NCBI RefSeq assembly: GCF_000143535.2 | Contig: NC_037311.1 | Location: 1,984,001-2,048,000 of the forward strand | Length of the DNA: 64,000 nt | DNA from: Botrytis cinerea B05.10 | Taxonomy: Eukaryota; Ascomycota; Leotiomycetes; Helotiales; Sclerotiniaceae | Reading direction: 5' to 3' | Notes under the pieces: model-generated | The model's database searches: none | Told to the model about the DNA's origin: nothing | What the model saw: only the letters and a program-made list of their open reading frames with translations | Translations under genes and position numbers: made by a program | In this document: in pieces, positions 31,948-43,719 of the stretch | How positions within the stretch are numbered: the first letter of the stretch is position 1 | How the letters are laid out: every line of letters starts with the position of its first letter

Positions 31948-34138
31948 TGAGAGAAATGAGAAAGGGTCGGAGGATAGAAATGAAAAGTCACGAGAAGAAA
32001 AAGATTATCATCTCGAAAGCATCAGTCAGTGCTGTGCCACAAGTTCACTGAGTAGCTAAGTTGAGGGATCTAGCGCGGATTTCATATGCACCCTATTGAG
32101 CCTGTTGCAGCAAAGAAAATTCGAACAATGTCATACCATGGACATCGGACAATGTCTTCCCCTTTGTGTATTCCTCACATTCCCCTTGTCATTGTTCTCA
32201 AGACTACATACAGACTCTTTCATGTTGCATTTATCATGACTTGCATGCGGTGACTAGTATGAAGGGGAGGGGTAGCCGTTGCACGAGCCAGGTCTTGGTA
32301 GAGCAACGCGATAGAAAATCCGTAGCACACGACAGGCATGCCCCTCATGTTGAGCCTCCGCATGATGAGATGAGATTGTACCGTGGACAGATTTCGCTGA
32401 GAACGTTGTCATGGTGATACTTTCTTACCATAGATGTCTTTCGCTCGGTTCCACCATGTCCGCAGTCGTGACTGTTCGAACTCAAAGTGTGATATCAACT
32501 CTGGATCTCATGCGCAGAATGCCATTACTGCCATGGAGAAAGGAGAGGTGAGTATTAACACAACTGCACCACACGTTAATATGCAAGGGTACCAACCCTG
32601 ATTGCATCACATCCGCCCCACGATGATCTCAACTTCGGGGACTTTGTCAATGCTCACCATTCCAATGTCTCGGGTCATTCTCAGCCAGTTGTACAACCGC
32701 CGGAACTCCTTCGGGCGTCAGAGGTGTAGCTCGTGTGCTTACGCTGTTGAATCCGCGATAGAATGGTGGGCTTGGACTTGGACTTGGACTTGGCAATGAT
32801 GTCTTTCTCTTTTCCCCATCCCTCTGTGTCGCCTGCTTTTGCCGTAGAGCTTCCGCCCGACCCCACCATAACAACTATCCCATGTCTTGTTCAATGATAA
32901 AGAACTATAGGGTTGAGGCTTTTCCCTAGGCTTTCACCGCAATTTGATGCTGCTTCTTTGAATCGATGGCAACCGTAAGCTGCACAATGTTGTGTGGAAA
33001 TACAAATCTGCGGAACTTTAAAGACACGCGGGTCGATCGAGTACACCGTGGTACATTTTCGACTCTGCTTTGTATCAATAACATAACATGAATGATAGCT
33101 TGCTTTTGACAACATCCCTTCGTTCGATAAACAATATGAGAGCAGCTGAGCTTTATATAGCTGAGCTTCAATCCTTGCTCTGTCGAGATCAACCTCTTTG
33201 GCCCGAATCTTACAAGTTCTGATAGAAGCACGCCAAGGACAGTGAACCGTGAGTTATGGTTTCATGAGATTTATGGTTATTGCGGTCTATCGTTCGTTTT
33301 GTTTTGTGCAGAACACTGTGAGAATGTTGAGAATGCGGTTTATGGAATTGATGACTGCACGCGGTAAGTTGTTCTCACGACGAAGATGAAGATGCAACGG
33401 TCACTGACGATGTGTAAAAGGAGGGTAAGGGTCGGAGAGATGAAGCTTCAAATCGGTCTGATTGTCTTTGGTCTGATTGAAAGACACATATTTAGCGGAC
33501 GGTGATCCTTCTACGCTTGATTACCATTATCCATTGAGTGTAAATTTTGACATGGAGACATATCAAACACACGGGTTCCCTAATCCGAACTCGTTCTGTC
33601 ATATGTGCGCTTACAACATTTGATAAAATTCGATCCAAGACAAACTGATGCTAATAAGGATTGTCATAGGATGCTTGAGAATAGACGGGGAACAACGGTA
33701 AAGACGCTCGGGGTCGGTGTATAAGCATCCTGGAAATCAATGAGCCTTATCGGATCTCTGTAACACGACCTGAGACGAGGACAAAATGAAAATTTGCTAA
33801 CTCGGATGACAGCTGCCAATATTCAAACGTTGCAAACGGTATTAGTCAATGCAATAGAAATGGTAATGGGATAGTGGAACATTTCGTGACGTCAAAGTCC
33901 TTTTGAAAGTATTCTCTGGTGACGCCAAATATAGGGAGGGTCTGAAGAGTGGAAAGGTGTACAGAGGAGAGTGAACCTCTTGATGATTCAAGAAGGCTCG
34001 TGGCATAATCAACGTTACTTTTGCTCCAGATAGTCTCGAAATATGGATCAAATGGACCAGTGGAGTATCAAATGATGTCTTGCACGGAATCAAATCTGAC
34101 TGTGAGATACATTTCCTGACTTGGTGCATATTGTGTGT

Positions 34139-34183
34139 GATTGACTTGACTTGACTTGACTTGACTTGACTTGACCTGACTTA
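34139..34183. repeat. (TTGAC)n pentanucleotide repeat
   Basis: About eight TTGAC units with one T-to-C change near the end. TTGAC is also the core of W-box-like and other factor sites, but here it looks like a simple tandem repeat. Confidence 0.88.
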
Positions 34184-34581
34184 TCCCCATGCTGTCAGAT
34201 CCTGATGTCAACACCCAATGTCTTAGCAAGCAGCCGTTCGGCTCGTTGACACTACCTAGGGGTCATAGAAGAAAGGTGTAACCTTACTTCACATCAATAA
34301 TCCGATATCTTATCGTTATGATCTTCAGTGTCTGAGACCGCAAACCGCAAGATGCTCGGATGTAAACGCTTGAGGAGGCTCGGTCCCCAGCATGGTTCGG
34401 CTGGCAGCTTCATCTGATATCCTGCTTTGCGGAGTCTTAGTTCAAGATTGCGAGGGTTTGGGGGGGTGGTTGATGCAAAGGTTGTAGAGCTGTAATGATT
34501 GCATTGTCATCGAGCAGTACAGAACAATCTTCGGGGCTCCGAGCATTGTTGATTGAGAGGTTGAACAAGCAGCCATTTGGG

Positions 34582-34623
34582 GTTGTAGATGTTGTAGATG
34601 TTGTAGATGTTGTAGATGTTGTG
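34582..34623. repeat. 9-base tandem repeat GTTGTAGAT
   Basis: Four and a half perfect copies of the 9-mer. No coding context. Confidence 0.85.
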
Positions 34624-34842
34624 TTCAAGTGTACTTATTACTTGGTTACTTGCATTTCTGGTTTGAGCCAAACTTTAATTGCTCTAATTATAGTAGTGAG
34701 AGGGAGTGGTGGCGGGAGTGTGGTGGTAGTGAAGCAAGGACGGACCAATTCCAGGGTCAGCTAGACCCTGTGCAAATGAAAAAATCCACTCTTCAAGCTT
34801 ATCGGAACCCCAAAGTCAATCTTCACTCACGCTTCACTTCTT

Positions 34843-34920
34843 TGACTCTTCAATTCTTCAACTCTTCAACTCTCCAACTCTTCAACTCTCCAATTCTCCA
34901 ACTCTCCAACTCTCCAGCCC
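34843..34920. repeat. imperfect CTCTTCAA / CTCTCCAA array
   Basis: About nine units of an 8-9 base pyrimidine-rich motif with two alternating variants, all C/T on one strand apart from the AA spacers. Confidence 0.75.
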
Positions 34921-35797
34921 CCCAACTCTTCTTGCAACGACATCAGATCCATAAACACACTACCGAGAGCTACACATGCCAAACCATTGCTCTCTGCCCA
35001 ATTTCACATCCAATATACCCCTCACATCGCTGCCCTTGCTCAATTCAATACATCGTGAATTCCGTTGATTCCTAGTGGTTTCCATAATCCGATTAGACTT
35101 CCATCGAAGTTTTGATAGGCTGACATTTCCATGCTTGTTGGAGGGTTGACGAGTTTTATCCCCCTGGCACTTCAGACATGAACGGTTTCCGATCAGCCCT
35201 AACACAGCCAGTCAACCTCCGTCTCTACACTTCTCCCATTTCATCCCATTCCAAGCAAGCTAGCCCATGTTCACGACTTGGTTGAGATCAGATTAGTCCC
35301 AGATTAGAATCCTCGTCTGATATCTCGACATCCTCGCTCCTCTCTTTTTCAGATGACAGGTACTCCAGGCGCTGCGACAACTTCGATCTCATGTCTAGTT
35401 TCATAGCTTCTTATGCAACAACGGGATCTCCATTTCCAATTTACACAGCAGAATTATGACCGCGTCCGTCTATCCTTTTCTGGATCCACTTGAAGTTACA
35501 CTACATTCCCAGATGCCGCAATGCCAAGAAATAAGAATAAGTATGGACGCTTCGTCGTCTTCTTTTCTTTCAACATCCTCACAAGCAGTCTCTTCTTCTC
35601 TCTCTGTTCAAAGTTATTTGGCGGGTTCCTCTCTTTTACAGTTTCTCTCTTTAATTCACCTCTATTCTATCTTGCCAGTCAAGTAGATCACGTTGACCGT
35701 GTATCTAATTTTCACGATCCTCCACACCTCGACGGTCTTCATTGGTTTATACTACATTATCATTTCCACTTATAACTCCAAATTCTAAATAAAAACA

Positions 35798-36968
35798 ATG
35801 TATATCAGCAAAATTGCAAGTGTAGCTGCATTGATAAGTGCTGTAGCCGCAATTCCATCGCCGCAGAAGGGTACAAAAAACGATGCTACAGCTTCCGGTG
35901 GAAACGATGCATCTCTTACACTAGCATCAAATGCTGTTCAGAGCGGTTCATTCGCCGATGGTTCAGGAGAAATTGGTGCGGCAGAAGTTGGTCAAGCAAA
36001 ATCAGCAACTTCGAAGAATAACTTTATCAACTTTTGTTCTGGTGAAACTTTGACAAACGGTCTACAAGTTACGACAGGGTCGTGTAACGGTATTCGTAAG
36101 TTGCATGTACAATAATATATCTAGTCGACAAAAAGCTAATCATGAATACCTAGCAATGGGAAAACTTCCTGCTAAGACCGCCATGGTCTCTTCAACCATC
36201 ATTAATCCCCCGACAGGCGGAAAAGGTATCCCGTCAGACACCACCTTCAACATCACAGTTCAAATGTCAAACATCGTCGCCGGTTCCTTCACCAACGCCG
36301 CCTCCACCTACTTCGCTGCTCCCCAAGATCTCTCCGGAGGTAAAGTAGTTGGCCACACCCACGTCACTGTCCAAGATCTCGGCAGCTCTTTGAATCCCAC
36401 GAAAGCTCTCGATGCTACTCAATTTGCCTTCTTCAAAGGTATCAACGATGCAGGAAATGGTCAAGGTCTTCTCTCCGCTGTCGTTACCGGTGGTCTTCCG
36501 GCTGGAAACTACCGTGTATGCACAATGGCTTCTTCATCCAATCATCAACCAGTCATCATGCCTGTCGCCCAGCGCGGTACCGCGGACGACTGCACTAAAT
36601 TTGTAGTTACCGGTTCAGGTAAAACTGCAAATGCAGCTTCTAATGATGGATCCGGTGGACAAGCTGCTGCTGCTTTGGCGGCAAGTGCAGTGGCTGCTGG
36701 ACCTAACAACTCGGTGTCAAGCTCGGCCGCAGCTGCTAGCTCGAAGGCTTCAAATGCCAAAGGAAATGCTAATGCAGCTAGTACTACGAGCAAAGCTGCA
36801 AAAGCATCCAGTACAACGAGTACCTCTGCAAAGGCATCTAACACAACGAATGCACAGGGAGGGAATAAGGGACAGGGTGGAAAGAATGGCAATACCAATG
36901 CACAAGGAGGAGGAGGAGGAGGGAAGAATGGAAACAGACGTCGCTCGAGACTTGAATTTATTGCATAG
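35798..36968 (+). CDS. Egh16-like secreted protein (GAS1/GAS2 appressorium family)
   Basis: Exons 35798-36095 and 36154-36968, 58-base intron (GTAAGT...CCTAG), 370 aa. MYISKIASVAALISAVAA is a signal peptide. The body matches the Egh16-like family: SLTLASNAVQSGSFADGSGEIGAAEVGQAKSATSKNNFINFC in parts, then ITTGSC-type VTTGSCNGIPMG across the splice site, STYFAAPQDL, GHTHVTVQDL, FAFFKGIN, GLPAGNYRV and NHQPVIMPVAQRG. Family members in Magnaporthe and powdery mildew are made in appressoria, and some are needed for penetration; whether this one is needed is not known. After the domain (about residue 270) comes a Ser/Ala/Asn/Gly-rich tail ending in a basic RRRSRLE segment, longer than usual for the family. 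No GPI signal is obvious. Confidence 0.9.
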
Positions 36969-39292
36969 ATTTCTTGCTTAATCTGGGAGGTACAAGATGT
37001 CGCATGGGCGGAAGAAAAGAGGATGAAGATACTCGAGTCCGAGTCAAAATCACTAATACGGGTAAGGCAAAGCAAGGGCCTAGGGACTGGGTAGAAAGGA
37101 AAGGTGTTTTATTTCCTTCTCTTTTTCACATTATTTTCTTTCACGGGGGCAGAGGCATTGGGTTTTGGTACTCGGCGATGAATGGGTGAGCGGATGAATG
37201 ATCTATACCTTGCTGGGAAATACACATCATCCACTTGATGCGATAGAATGAGTCGAGGAATTGTTTACGAATGTCACACATGATAGATATCCTATTTGTT
37301 TATTGTATTGTATTGTAGTGTAGTGTGGTTGGACACTGGATGTCACGAATGTAATATCAAAAAGAAAATTTCACAAGCGGAACCACCAACACTCTCGATC
37401 GATTACCACATTCCATCTGACATTCGCATGCGAATATAATCTGAACTCCCACGCAAAATTCATACCTGTCATCCTATCTTACAGGACTCGTTCTCGGTAC
37501 AACGTACCGTACCTGGCTCAGATAAAACACCGAACGCTTCTGTACTACATTTCTCAGACCGTAGATCAGACGGCTGGCGCTTGGCTGCGTTGGATGCATG
37601 TGTTGTGCATGTGTATGTATATTAAAAAGGAGGGAGGGGGCATGGGGCATGGGTATGGGAGTTTTTTATAGGATGGGCTGAAACGGGTGGTGTTTGGGAT
37701 GGGTTTGGAGTTGGGAGAGGTGTGGCGGTGTGGCTGGTGCTGGTGCTGGTGCTGGTGCTGGTGCTGGGGTTGTGGCTGGGGGTTGTGCTTGTACTTGTGC
37801 TTGTGCTTGGGATGACGTGGGAGTTTTGGGGAGTTTTGGGGAGTTTGGATGGGTAGATAGATGGATGGATGGGTCATGGGAGGAAGAGGGAAGGGCGATG
37901 AATGGGTAAGTGTGAGTGGAATGAAATTAAGGAGATGATTGATTTCCGTGAGATTGGGATTCGAGTTGGTGATCTGAAAGAGGGAGTGATCAGGACCGGT
38001 GTTACGTACGTCTGGCACTGGATGGATGGGATGATCTACAAATACATACGTGTGGGAACTATGTATTAGAGGCGACTTTTTGGGATTGTGGGAAGATGGG
38101 TAAGGTAAAGGTTTGGGTTTAATCCGGTACATCACCGCAAGAGCAGATAGCTAGCAGGAGAGTTTCTGGGTGAGAATTCGAGGATCTGTATCGTTAGGTC
38201 CTGGAGGACATTTATTGGTGAGTTGTCCTTCACTTAGGAGTTTGTATCCTCTGCTGATGTGATGTGGAATACTTGTTGTGGTAGAACATCCTCCTCGATT
38301 ATGTTCAACAAGTCGATCCTATGTTCAAGATGCCTGGGCTCTCAGTTTTGCTTGACGGGGTCTGTTAAGATTAAGGCAAGTCTTCTATCTAGTCTTGTTC
38401 TTTTGTCATGTGGAGTTTCTGATTGTGGTGTTTTGTCTCCTCGAGGTATTGGAAGGCTTGTCTTTGAACATCGCACCGGGCTGTGTTCTTGGGCTGCTCC
38501 CTTCTGCCCTTCTATGAGAAATGGGTTGTGTATAGAGGAGGAATAATAAGTTTCTTACCCGCCCATTCATCAAAAGTTCCGCATTTCGCCATAAGAAGCT
38601 ATATACAACAAGCATATGTTCTTAGGTTGCTGTCATCATTCACTTAAAGCCATCGGTGCTGTGTGATACGACGTACAGATTACTAGTAGATCATACTCTA
38701 GTGTTCATTTGTCCTGTCATTATGATAAAGCTGAGTATTAGTATCAATCCATGACTTCTTGTGTACGCATCTTCGATATGGGAACATTCACAGTTCTAAG
38801 TCTTGAGCTTTGAATATCAAGTACTTGACTGATTAATAACACGGGGAGACTGTCTGGAACTTAGAGCTTCTGCCTCTGGCTAATTTTGTATTATTATTTG
38901 GGATCAAACGATACCTGGAAGTGATGATATTAAGAGACATTGAAGTGATGTATGCATGGAGAATAAAGGGCGACATCACCATGTACCTACTTAGGTCTAT
39001 CACCAATGCTGGTGTCGTCGGATCGAGGCTAGATTCAGCTTTTGATTATTCAAGAAACTGAAGGACTTCGACATATATAATAAGCTTAACAGGTCTTATG
39101 GGCTTGATTAAGATTTGTTACTTAGCGGGATATACCGCCATACTGGAAATTCACTGCGGCAACGAGCAGATACATCAAGAAATAAGTTTCAATTCCATAT
39201 AACCTCCACCTTCGAAAGTATCGACTTTCCTTTCCTCGCTCGTTCGACCTCAACAACGTCAAAATCGTAGTGTAATCAGTAAGCATTACAAC
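36969..39292. other. intergenic, 2.3 kb
   Basis: Includes the hexanucleotide repeat at 37732-37768. The minus-strand frame across it (37566-38135) is composed of repeat-derived His/Gln/Pro and was not called. The end holds the leader of the gene at 39293. Confidence 0.5.
37732..37768. repeat. (TGGTGC)n hexanucleotide repeat
   Basis: Six consecutive GCTGGT units, followed by a TTGTGC-type run to about 37810 with related composition. Confidence 0.85.
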
Positions 39293-41660
39293 ATGATTTT
39301 GAATATCCTCATCGTACTATGGGCCATTTGTGGAACTGCTGCCGCAGCCCCTCGGTATGGTCCTGTCGAGTCTACCGTCACTGTTTACGCCTCTTGCTCT
39401 GAAACTCCAGCTCCATTCCCAACTGCTATAGCAAGCGATCGTATGGCACAGGTTTCTGCAAATACGCCTCTCCCCCTCTATGTCGCACCGACTGCTTCCA
39501 CCTTTTCGTCTACAGGATTTTCGAAGCCAAGTAGGACTATCGAAGCTTCTCAATCATCAAAGCCTGTTGGAACACTCGAGACCGCCGCTGAAGTAAGACA
39601 AATCTCTCAGTCATCCAATGACGTCTTTTCCTTCATAGTCGTCGAAGGTACGACTAGCTGGTTGAATGGACAAACGCCAACTAGCACACCAAGTCAATCT
39701 TTCGTCGTCATTACGAGTGCTATCACAGTGGTTCCATTATCAATTCCACCTCTGCCCGCATCGGCATCGATGTCTGGCAGTGAAGTTGTAATTATATCCA
39801 CAGAAACTGTTATACCTCTTTCAACTGTCCCATCTCTGGCTTCTCCAGCTCCATATTCTTCGGCAAAATCTTCTGGCAGTGAGTCTGTGGTTATATCAAC
39901 GGCAACGGTCATTCCCCTGTCCACTCTGCCATCGCCTCAATCGTCATCAATGACAAGCAAAACCAAATCAGTATCTACCATTGAGCCTGTTGTTTTGTCA
40001 ACAAAACCAGCCACCCTTCTGCCAACTACTTCCCCATCATCTTCATCAGTTGCAAGTCAGCCAGTGTCCAGCAGTAATATGTTAATTACGTTAACCACTA
40101 CAAAAACAACTGTTGTTCCTTTTTCAACTCTACTTCCAACGACAGCCGCTAGTAGTAAACCTACATTTACACCAACCGGCGTAATTTACTCTTCACAGTC
40201 CAATACAAATCATACTTCTACCACTGGAACGATTATTTCCAATACTTCCACATTCATTTCGGAAACTCCTAAGAATGTAGTTGTTTCTACCTCCGTGGTT
40301 TCTTTCAATCTCTCTTCTATGACTAGCAATCTTTCGACCATCGCAACCCCGATTTCTAGCTTGTCTTATGTCTCAAGCCTAGCTATGTCAAGGCCTGAAG
40401 TCTCCAGGAGCAGTATCAAACCGGTCACCTCATCTCAATCAGCTTCAGGTAGAATATTCACCGGTATTGCTTCTAAAGCTGGCGGGTGGAATTCAACTTC
40501 GCAAACAATATCTGAATCGTCATTTGATACACATGCGGCTGTTACAATTGGGTCCATGACTATTTTGACTCGAGTGGAAGCATCTCAAGCCGCTATTCAA
40601 ACTTCTAATCCTATTTTCGCCAATCTGACTACTTCGACGTCAATCTCAAGCTCGATTTCGTTATCCAAGAATAATTCATTTCCTACGCATACTTCAACCA
40701 CAAACTCAAATCCGATATCTAGCTCCAACTCGATTTCTGGATTTAATGCAACATCTTTCAGTTCTTCATTTTTGAAGTCTACTTCGATCTCAATCTTGAC
40801 TCTAGTATCCAATGACACTTCAACATCCCAATCGACACCCGCTTCTACAGCCGCTTCAATATCCAATTTCATTCCAGTAATCATAAGACCAACCTCCGCC
40901 ACTTTCCCCAATTCAACATCCTCCACATCTACTAACATCATATCCTCAGCTATACCTACAAAGTGTGGAGAGCGTGGAGATTTTTTATTGACTGTAAGTC
41001 TACCCTCGTCAATCATAATATCCAGCAACTAATGAAACATTCAAACAGTTCGATGACATCCCACCATTATCCATCTCCAACGCAAGCGATACCGACGTAC
41101 AGCCCGAGCCGTTATTCAACCCCTACCACCAATTTCTCTTCTCCTCCGGTTTCACCGTCGTTCCCCCACCAAAACGTCTCCTTTCCCTTCCATCTTCAAA
41201 ACCACTACTCCTCGAATTCATCCCAAACTTCACAGCCAATTCGTCAAATAGAAAAACAGGCTCAAACGCCGCAGACCAAGGTTTCTCAGGCCAAATAGGA
41301 AGTGCCGACGAAGGACTCACGGGATGTTTCAATTTCAATCTCTACGGAGCGTCACTCGGTTGTGATTCCATGGGTCCTCCATGCGATTTCACATTTACTG
41401 GATATAAGTACGATGTAGCTTCTAAAAACACCTCTCAAGTAACTCAACAAACCATCAATGTTCCAGCATGTCCTGAACTTTCGAATTGCGTTTTGACGAA
41501 CGTGAATTTGAATTCGAGGTTTAAGGATTTGACGTATTTTTTTGTAAATGTTACAGTGGCTGGAAGACCAAAGCTTTGGTGGATGGATGATCTTCGTCTG
41601 GGCTGGTCGGATGATAGTTGTGCTATGGGTCTTTGTCGTCAGAATGCTCATGTGCGTTAG
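39293..41660 (+). CDS. secreted Ser/Thr-rich wall-type protein with conserved C-terminal domain
   Basis: Exons 39293-40993 and 41049-41660, 55-base GTAAGT...ACAG intron, 770 aa. Signal peptide MILNILIVLWAICGTAAAA. Residues about 25-555 are extremely Ser/Thr-rich with repeated units of the type VVISTxTVIPLSTxPS (at least three near 39700-39920), and many NxS/T sites, so heavily glycosylated. After a CGERGDFLLT motif exon 2 completes a ~210-residue globular domain: FDDIPPL, NPYHQFLFSSGF, LTGCFNFNLYGASLGC, PCDFTFTGY, CPELSNC, RPKLWWMDDLRLGW and DDSCAMGLCRQ. I believe it is the fungal domain catalogued as DUF7371, from memory. The nine or so cysteines suggest disulfides. A stalk plus globular head suggests a cell-surface or adhesin-like protein. 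No GPI anchor seen. Confidence 0.85.
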
Positions 41661-42297
41661 GTACTGCGGAGAATCCGACTTTCTCAATCAGTTTGGCAGT
41701 GGAAAGGGAAGGAAGTGTGAGATTCCTGTCTTTTGGGCATCCGCATTCAGAGCTCGGGATCTTAAGTTAGACAGACAGGATCGAACCTATGCGATTTCTG
41801 AAATAGCCACATACATTAGCGGGCTAGACATGACGGAAGGGAGAGCGAGTAGATGAAAGAAGGATTTCCCGTTTTCGATGCCCGCTGCAGAAGTTCAGGG
41901 GACTTTGCACAGAAAATTAAAATATGTTGATTTGATGCGCGAGGAATGCATAAACAAGCAAGCTACTTTATAATACATTTCATTTCATTCCCCCTGATTC
42001 TGTTATTTTTGCTTCTTTCTTTACCACGCATATACCTAAATACTGATATGGAATTGCTTACTTATTACACTGATGATTGTGTTCGGGCTTGGGGAGCACA
42101 GATCGTCTACATCCTGAAATCATCTGATAAGCAAAAGAAGTTGCATTGGACTTTTTCCCTTTATTAAGCTAGCTATCTATTCCCAAGACTATCTCACACG
42201 AAATAATGAAAGTTCAACAGTTCAGGTATCAATTAGGAATCTAGAAGTGATGACGTACCCAAAGGAGACGCATCCATCCATCCATCTTCTTTACAAT

Positions 42298-42300
<3 letters not shown>

Positions 42301-42331
<31 letters not shown>
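42301..42331. repeat. poly(A) tract, 31 bases
   Basis: Uninterrupted A run followed by GAGAGAGAT. Pairs in inverted sense with the poly(T) at 42625. Confidence 0.9.
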
Positions 42332-42334
<3 letters not shown>

Positions 42335-42624
42335 AGAGATATTTGCCGTATACGTAGAGTAGAATTCAATAATGGAAAATCAATTCGTCGTCGTCGCAGA
42401 TCAGCAAGGGAAAGGAGGTGATGATAGGGAAAATGATAGGAGGAATTCATATGATATATATAGATAGATAGTACTTGTTTCTAAGAGGACTGGTACTGCG
42501 AGGAGAGAGTCGATCGAGTTAAGGATACTAATACTTACTTACTTACTGCTTACTTATTCACTAACTGACTGACTGACTGACTTACTAACTGTTTTACAAT
42601 ATTCAAGAAAGCAAGAAGTAATTC

Positions 42625-42649
42625 TTTTTTTTTTTTTTTTTTTTTTTTT
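42625..42649. repeat. poly(T) tract, 25 bases
   Basis: Uninterrupted T run followed by GGTGTG. Confidence 0.9.
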
Positions 42650-42959
42650 GGTGTGTAAGAGTGGGAATCATGGATCTAGCTGGTGTGTATATAGGTAAAG
42701 GTTTGAGGATATAGAGGTATGTATGTATGTATGAGAAACGAATAAATCAGTAACCAAACCGAAAAAGATAAAATAAAATTAAAAAAGAACAAAGAACAAA
42801 CTGGATGATTCCCTCTTCAGCCCCCCCAAACATACACACACATACATACACACCAAAGAAAGAAAGAATCCATGATTGAGCCAACCCCTTATTCCTTCCC
42901 TCTTCAATAAAACCATCCCTTAAAAAAATATTTAAAAAGCTTACTAAAACCAAAAAAAA

Positions 42960-42970
42960 ACAAAAAAAAA
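42960..42970 (-). terminator. RNA polymerase III T-run terminator
   Basis: On the minus strand the tRNA 3' end is followed directly by about ten T residues, then G and nine more, a strong pol III stop. Confidence 0.75.
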
Positions 42971-43076
42971 AGCTCCCGGCCTGGTTCGAACAAGCGACTT
43001 GGCGATAACGTGTATGATAACGACTTCTATTAGAGTGTTACTGCAATCGCCCACTCTACCACTGAGTTACAAGAGC
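42971..43076 (-). tRNA. tRNA-Cys(GCA) with an intron
   Basis: The minus strand folds as a tRNA: acceptor GCTCTTG/CGGGAGC (two G-T pairs), D-arm ACTC-AGTGGTA-GAGT, anticodon stem GGCGA/TCGCC, 5-base variable loop AAGTC, T-arm GCTTG-TTCGAAC-CAGGC and discriminator T. The loop starts TTGCAG, giving anticodon GCA, and about 34 extra bases sit after position 37, the canonical intron site. A-box (GTGGTAGAGT) and B-box (GTTCGAACC) promoters are intact. A T run of ten follows the 3' end at once, a normal polymerase III terminator. The total length of 106 bases fits a 72-base tRNA plus intron. Anticodon reading depends on the intron boundary chosen. Confidence 0.85.
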
Positions 43077-43719
43077 TGATGTGATTATAGTGGGGAAGAG
43101 GTTATGAACAATATATTACAGTGACGGATAGTGTATGGGGGTAGCATCGCATGGCATCGCATGGCAATGGCATGGCATGGGCGAGCCTGGGAGAGATTAT
43201 TATGTGGGGCGATTCTTTTTGTGCGGGTATGTATGTATGTGTGTATGTATGTATGCGTGGGGGGTCAGGTCAAGTAGTGTTTAAAGACCCGGAATTTGAC
43301 CGCGTGGAAAATGGGACGGTTGATTGCCGGTGAGGGTTTTCTTTCTAACTTATTATGATAATGATGATGATGGTGTGCGTGCGATAATTTGTCATTGTGT
43401 TAAGTTATATATCTTTTATCGCTCGAGGTATTGGTGTGTCTGGATTGGGTCTGATTACCCCATGAATATTATTATGTTTCCATTGATGTCAGAAGATGTC
43501 AATCGGTATAGTTCTACATATATGGATTTGTCTATCGATCTATCGACCTCTTTTCTCGATGCGAAGAGAGTGGGAATCTCGAACATGATGAGAAACGAGA
43601 CTACGAGTCTCTCACTCATTCAATTCAAACCATCCAGCAAAGAAACGCTTTTGCAAACCACCAACTCCTTACCCTGAAAACAAGACGCCGTTATCAAAAA
43701 TCTAACTCTCACGACCATT
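43077..43719. other. spacer between tRNA and permease gene
   Basis: Upstream side of the tRNA and 3' flank of the permease. Contains short CATGG/CATCG repeats at 43147-43180 and a GTAT run at 43228-43256. No gene seen. Confidence 0.55.

Larger units (their letters stand above)
31573..35797. other. gene-poor region, 4.2 kb, with microsatellites
   Basis: No supported gene. Contains tandem repeats listed separately and the promoter of the Egh16-like gene; the 300 bases before 35798 are strongly C/T-rich, typical of highly expressed fungal secreted-protein genes. Several short frames were examined and have no domain. Confidence 0.5.
41661..42970. other. intergenic with homopolymers and simple repeats
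   Basis: Holds a 31-base poly(A) at 42301-42331 and a 25-base poly(T) at 42625-42649 on the same strand, with CTTA and CTGA tetranucleotide runs at 42533-42590. No gene seen. Confidence 0.6.

Noticed and set aside
34629..35075. Plus-strand frame with FNSSTLQLFNSPI repeats
   Set aside because: Created by the 8-9 base tandem repeat; not protein-like.
37566..38135. Minus-strand frame of 189 codons
   Set aside because: Derived from the (GCTGGT)n repeat; His/Gln/Pro only, begins with GTG, no domain.
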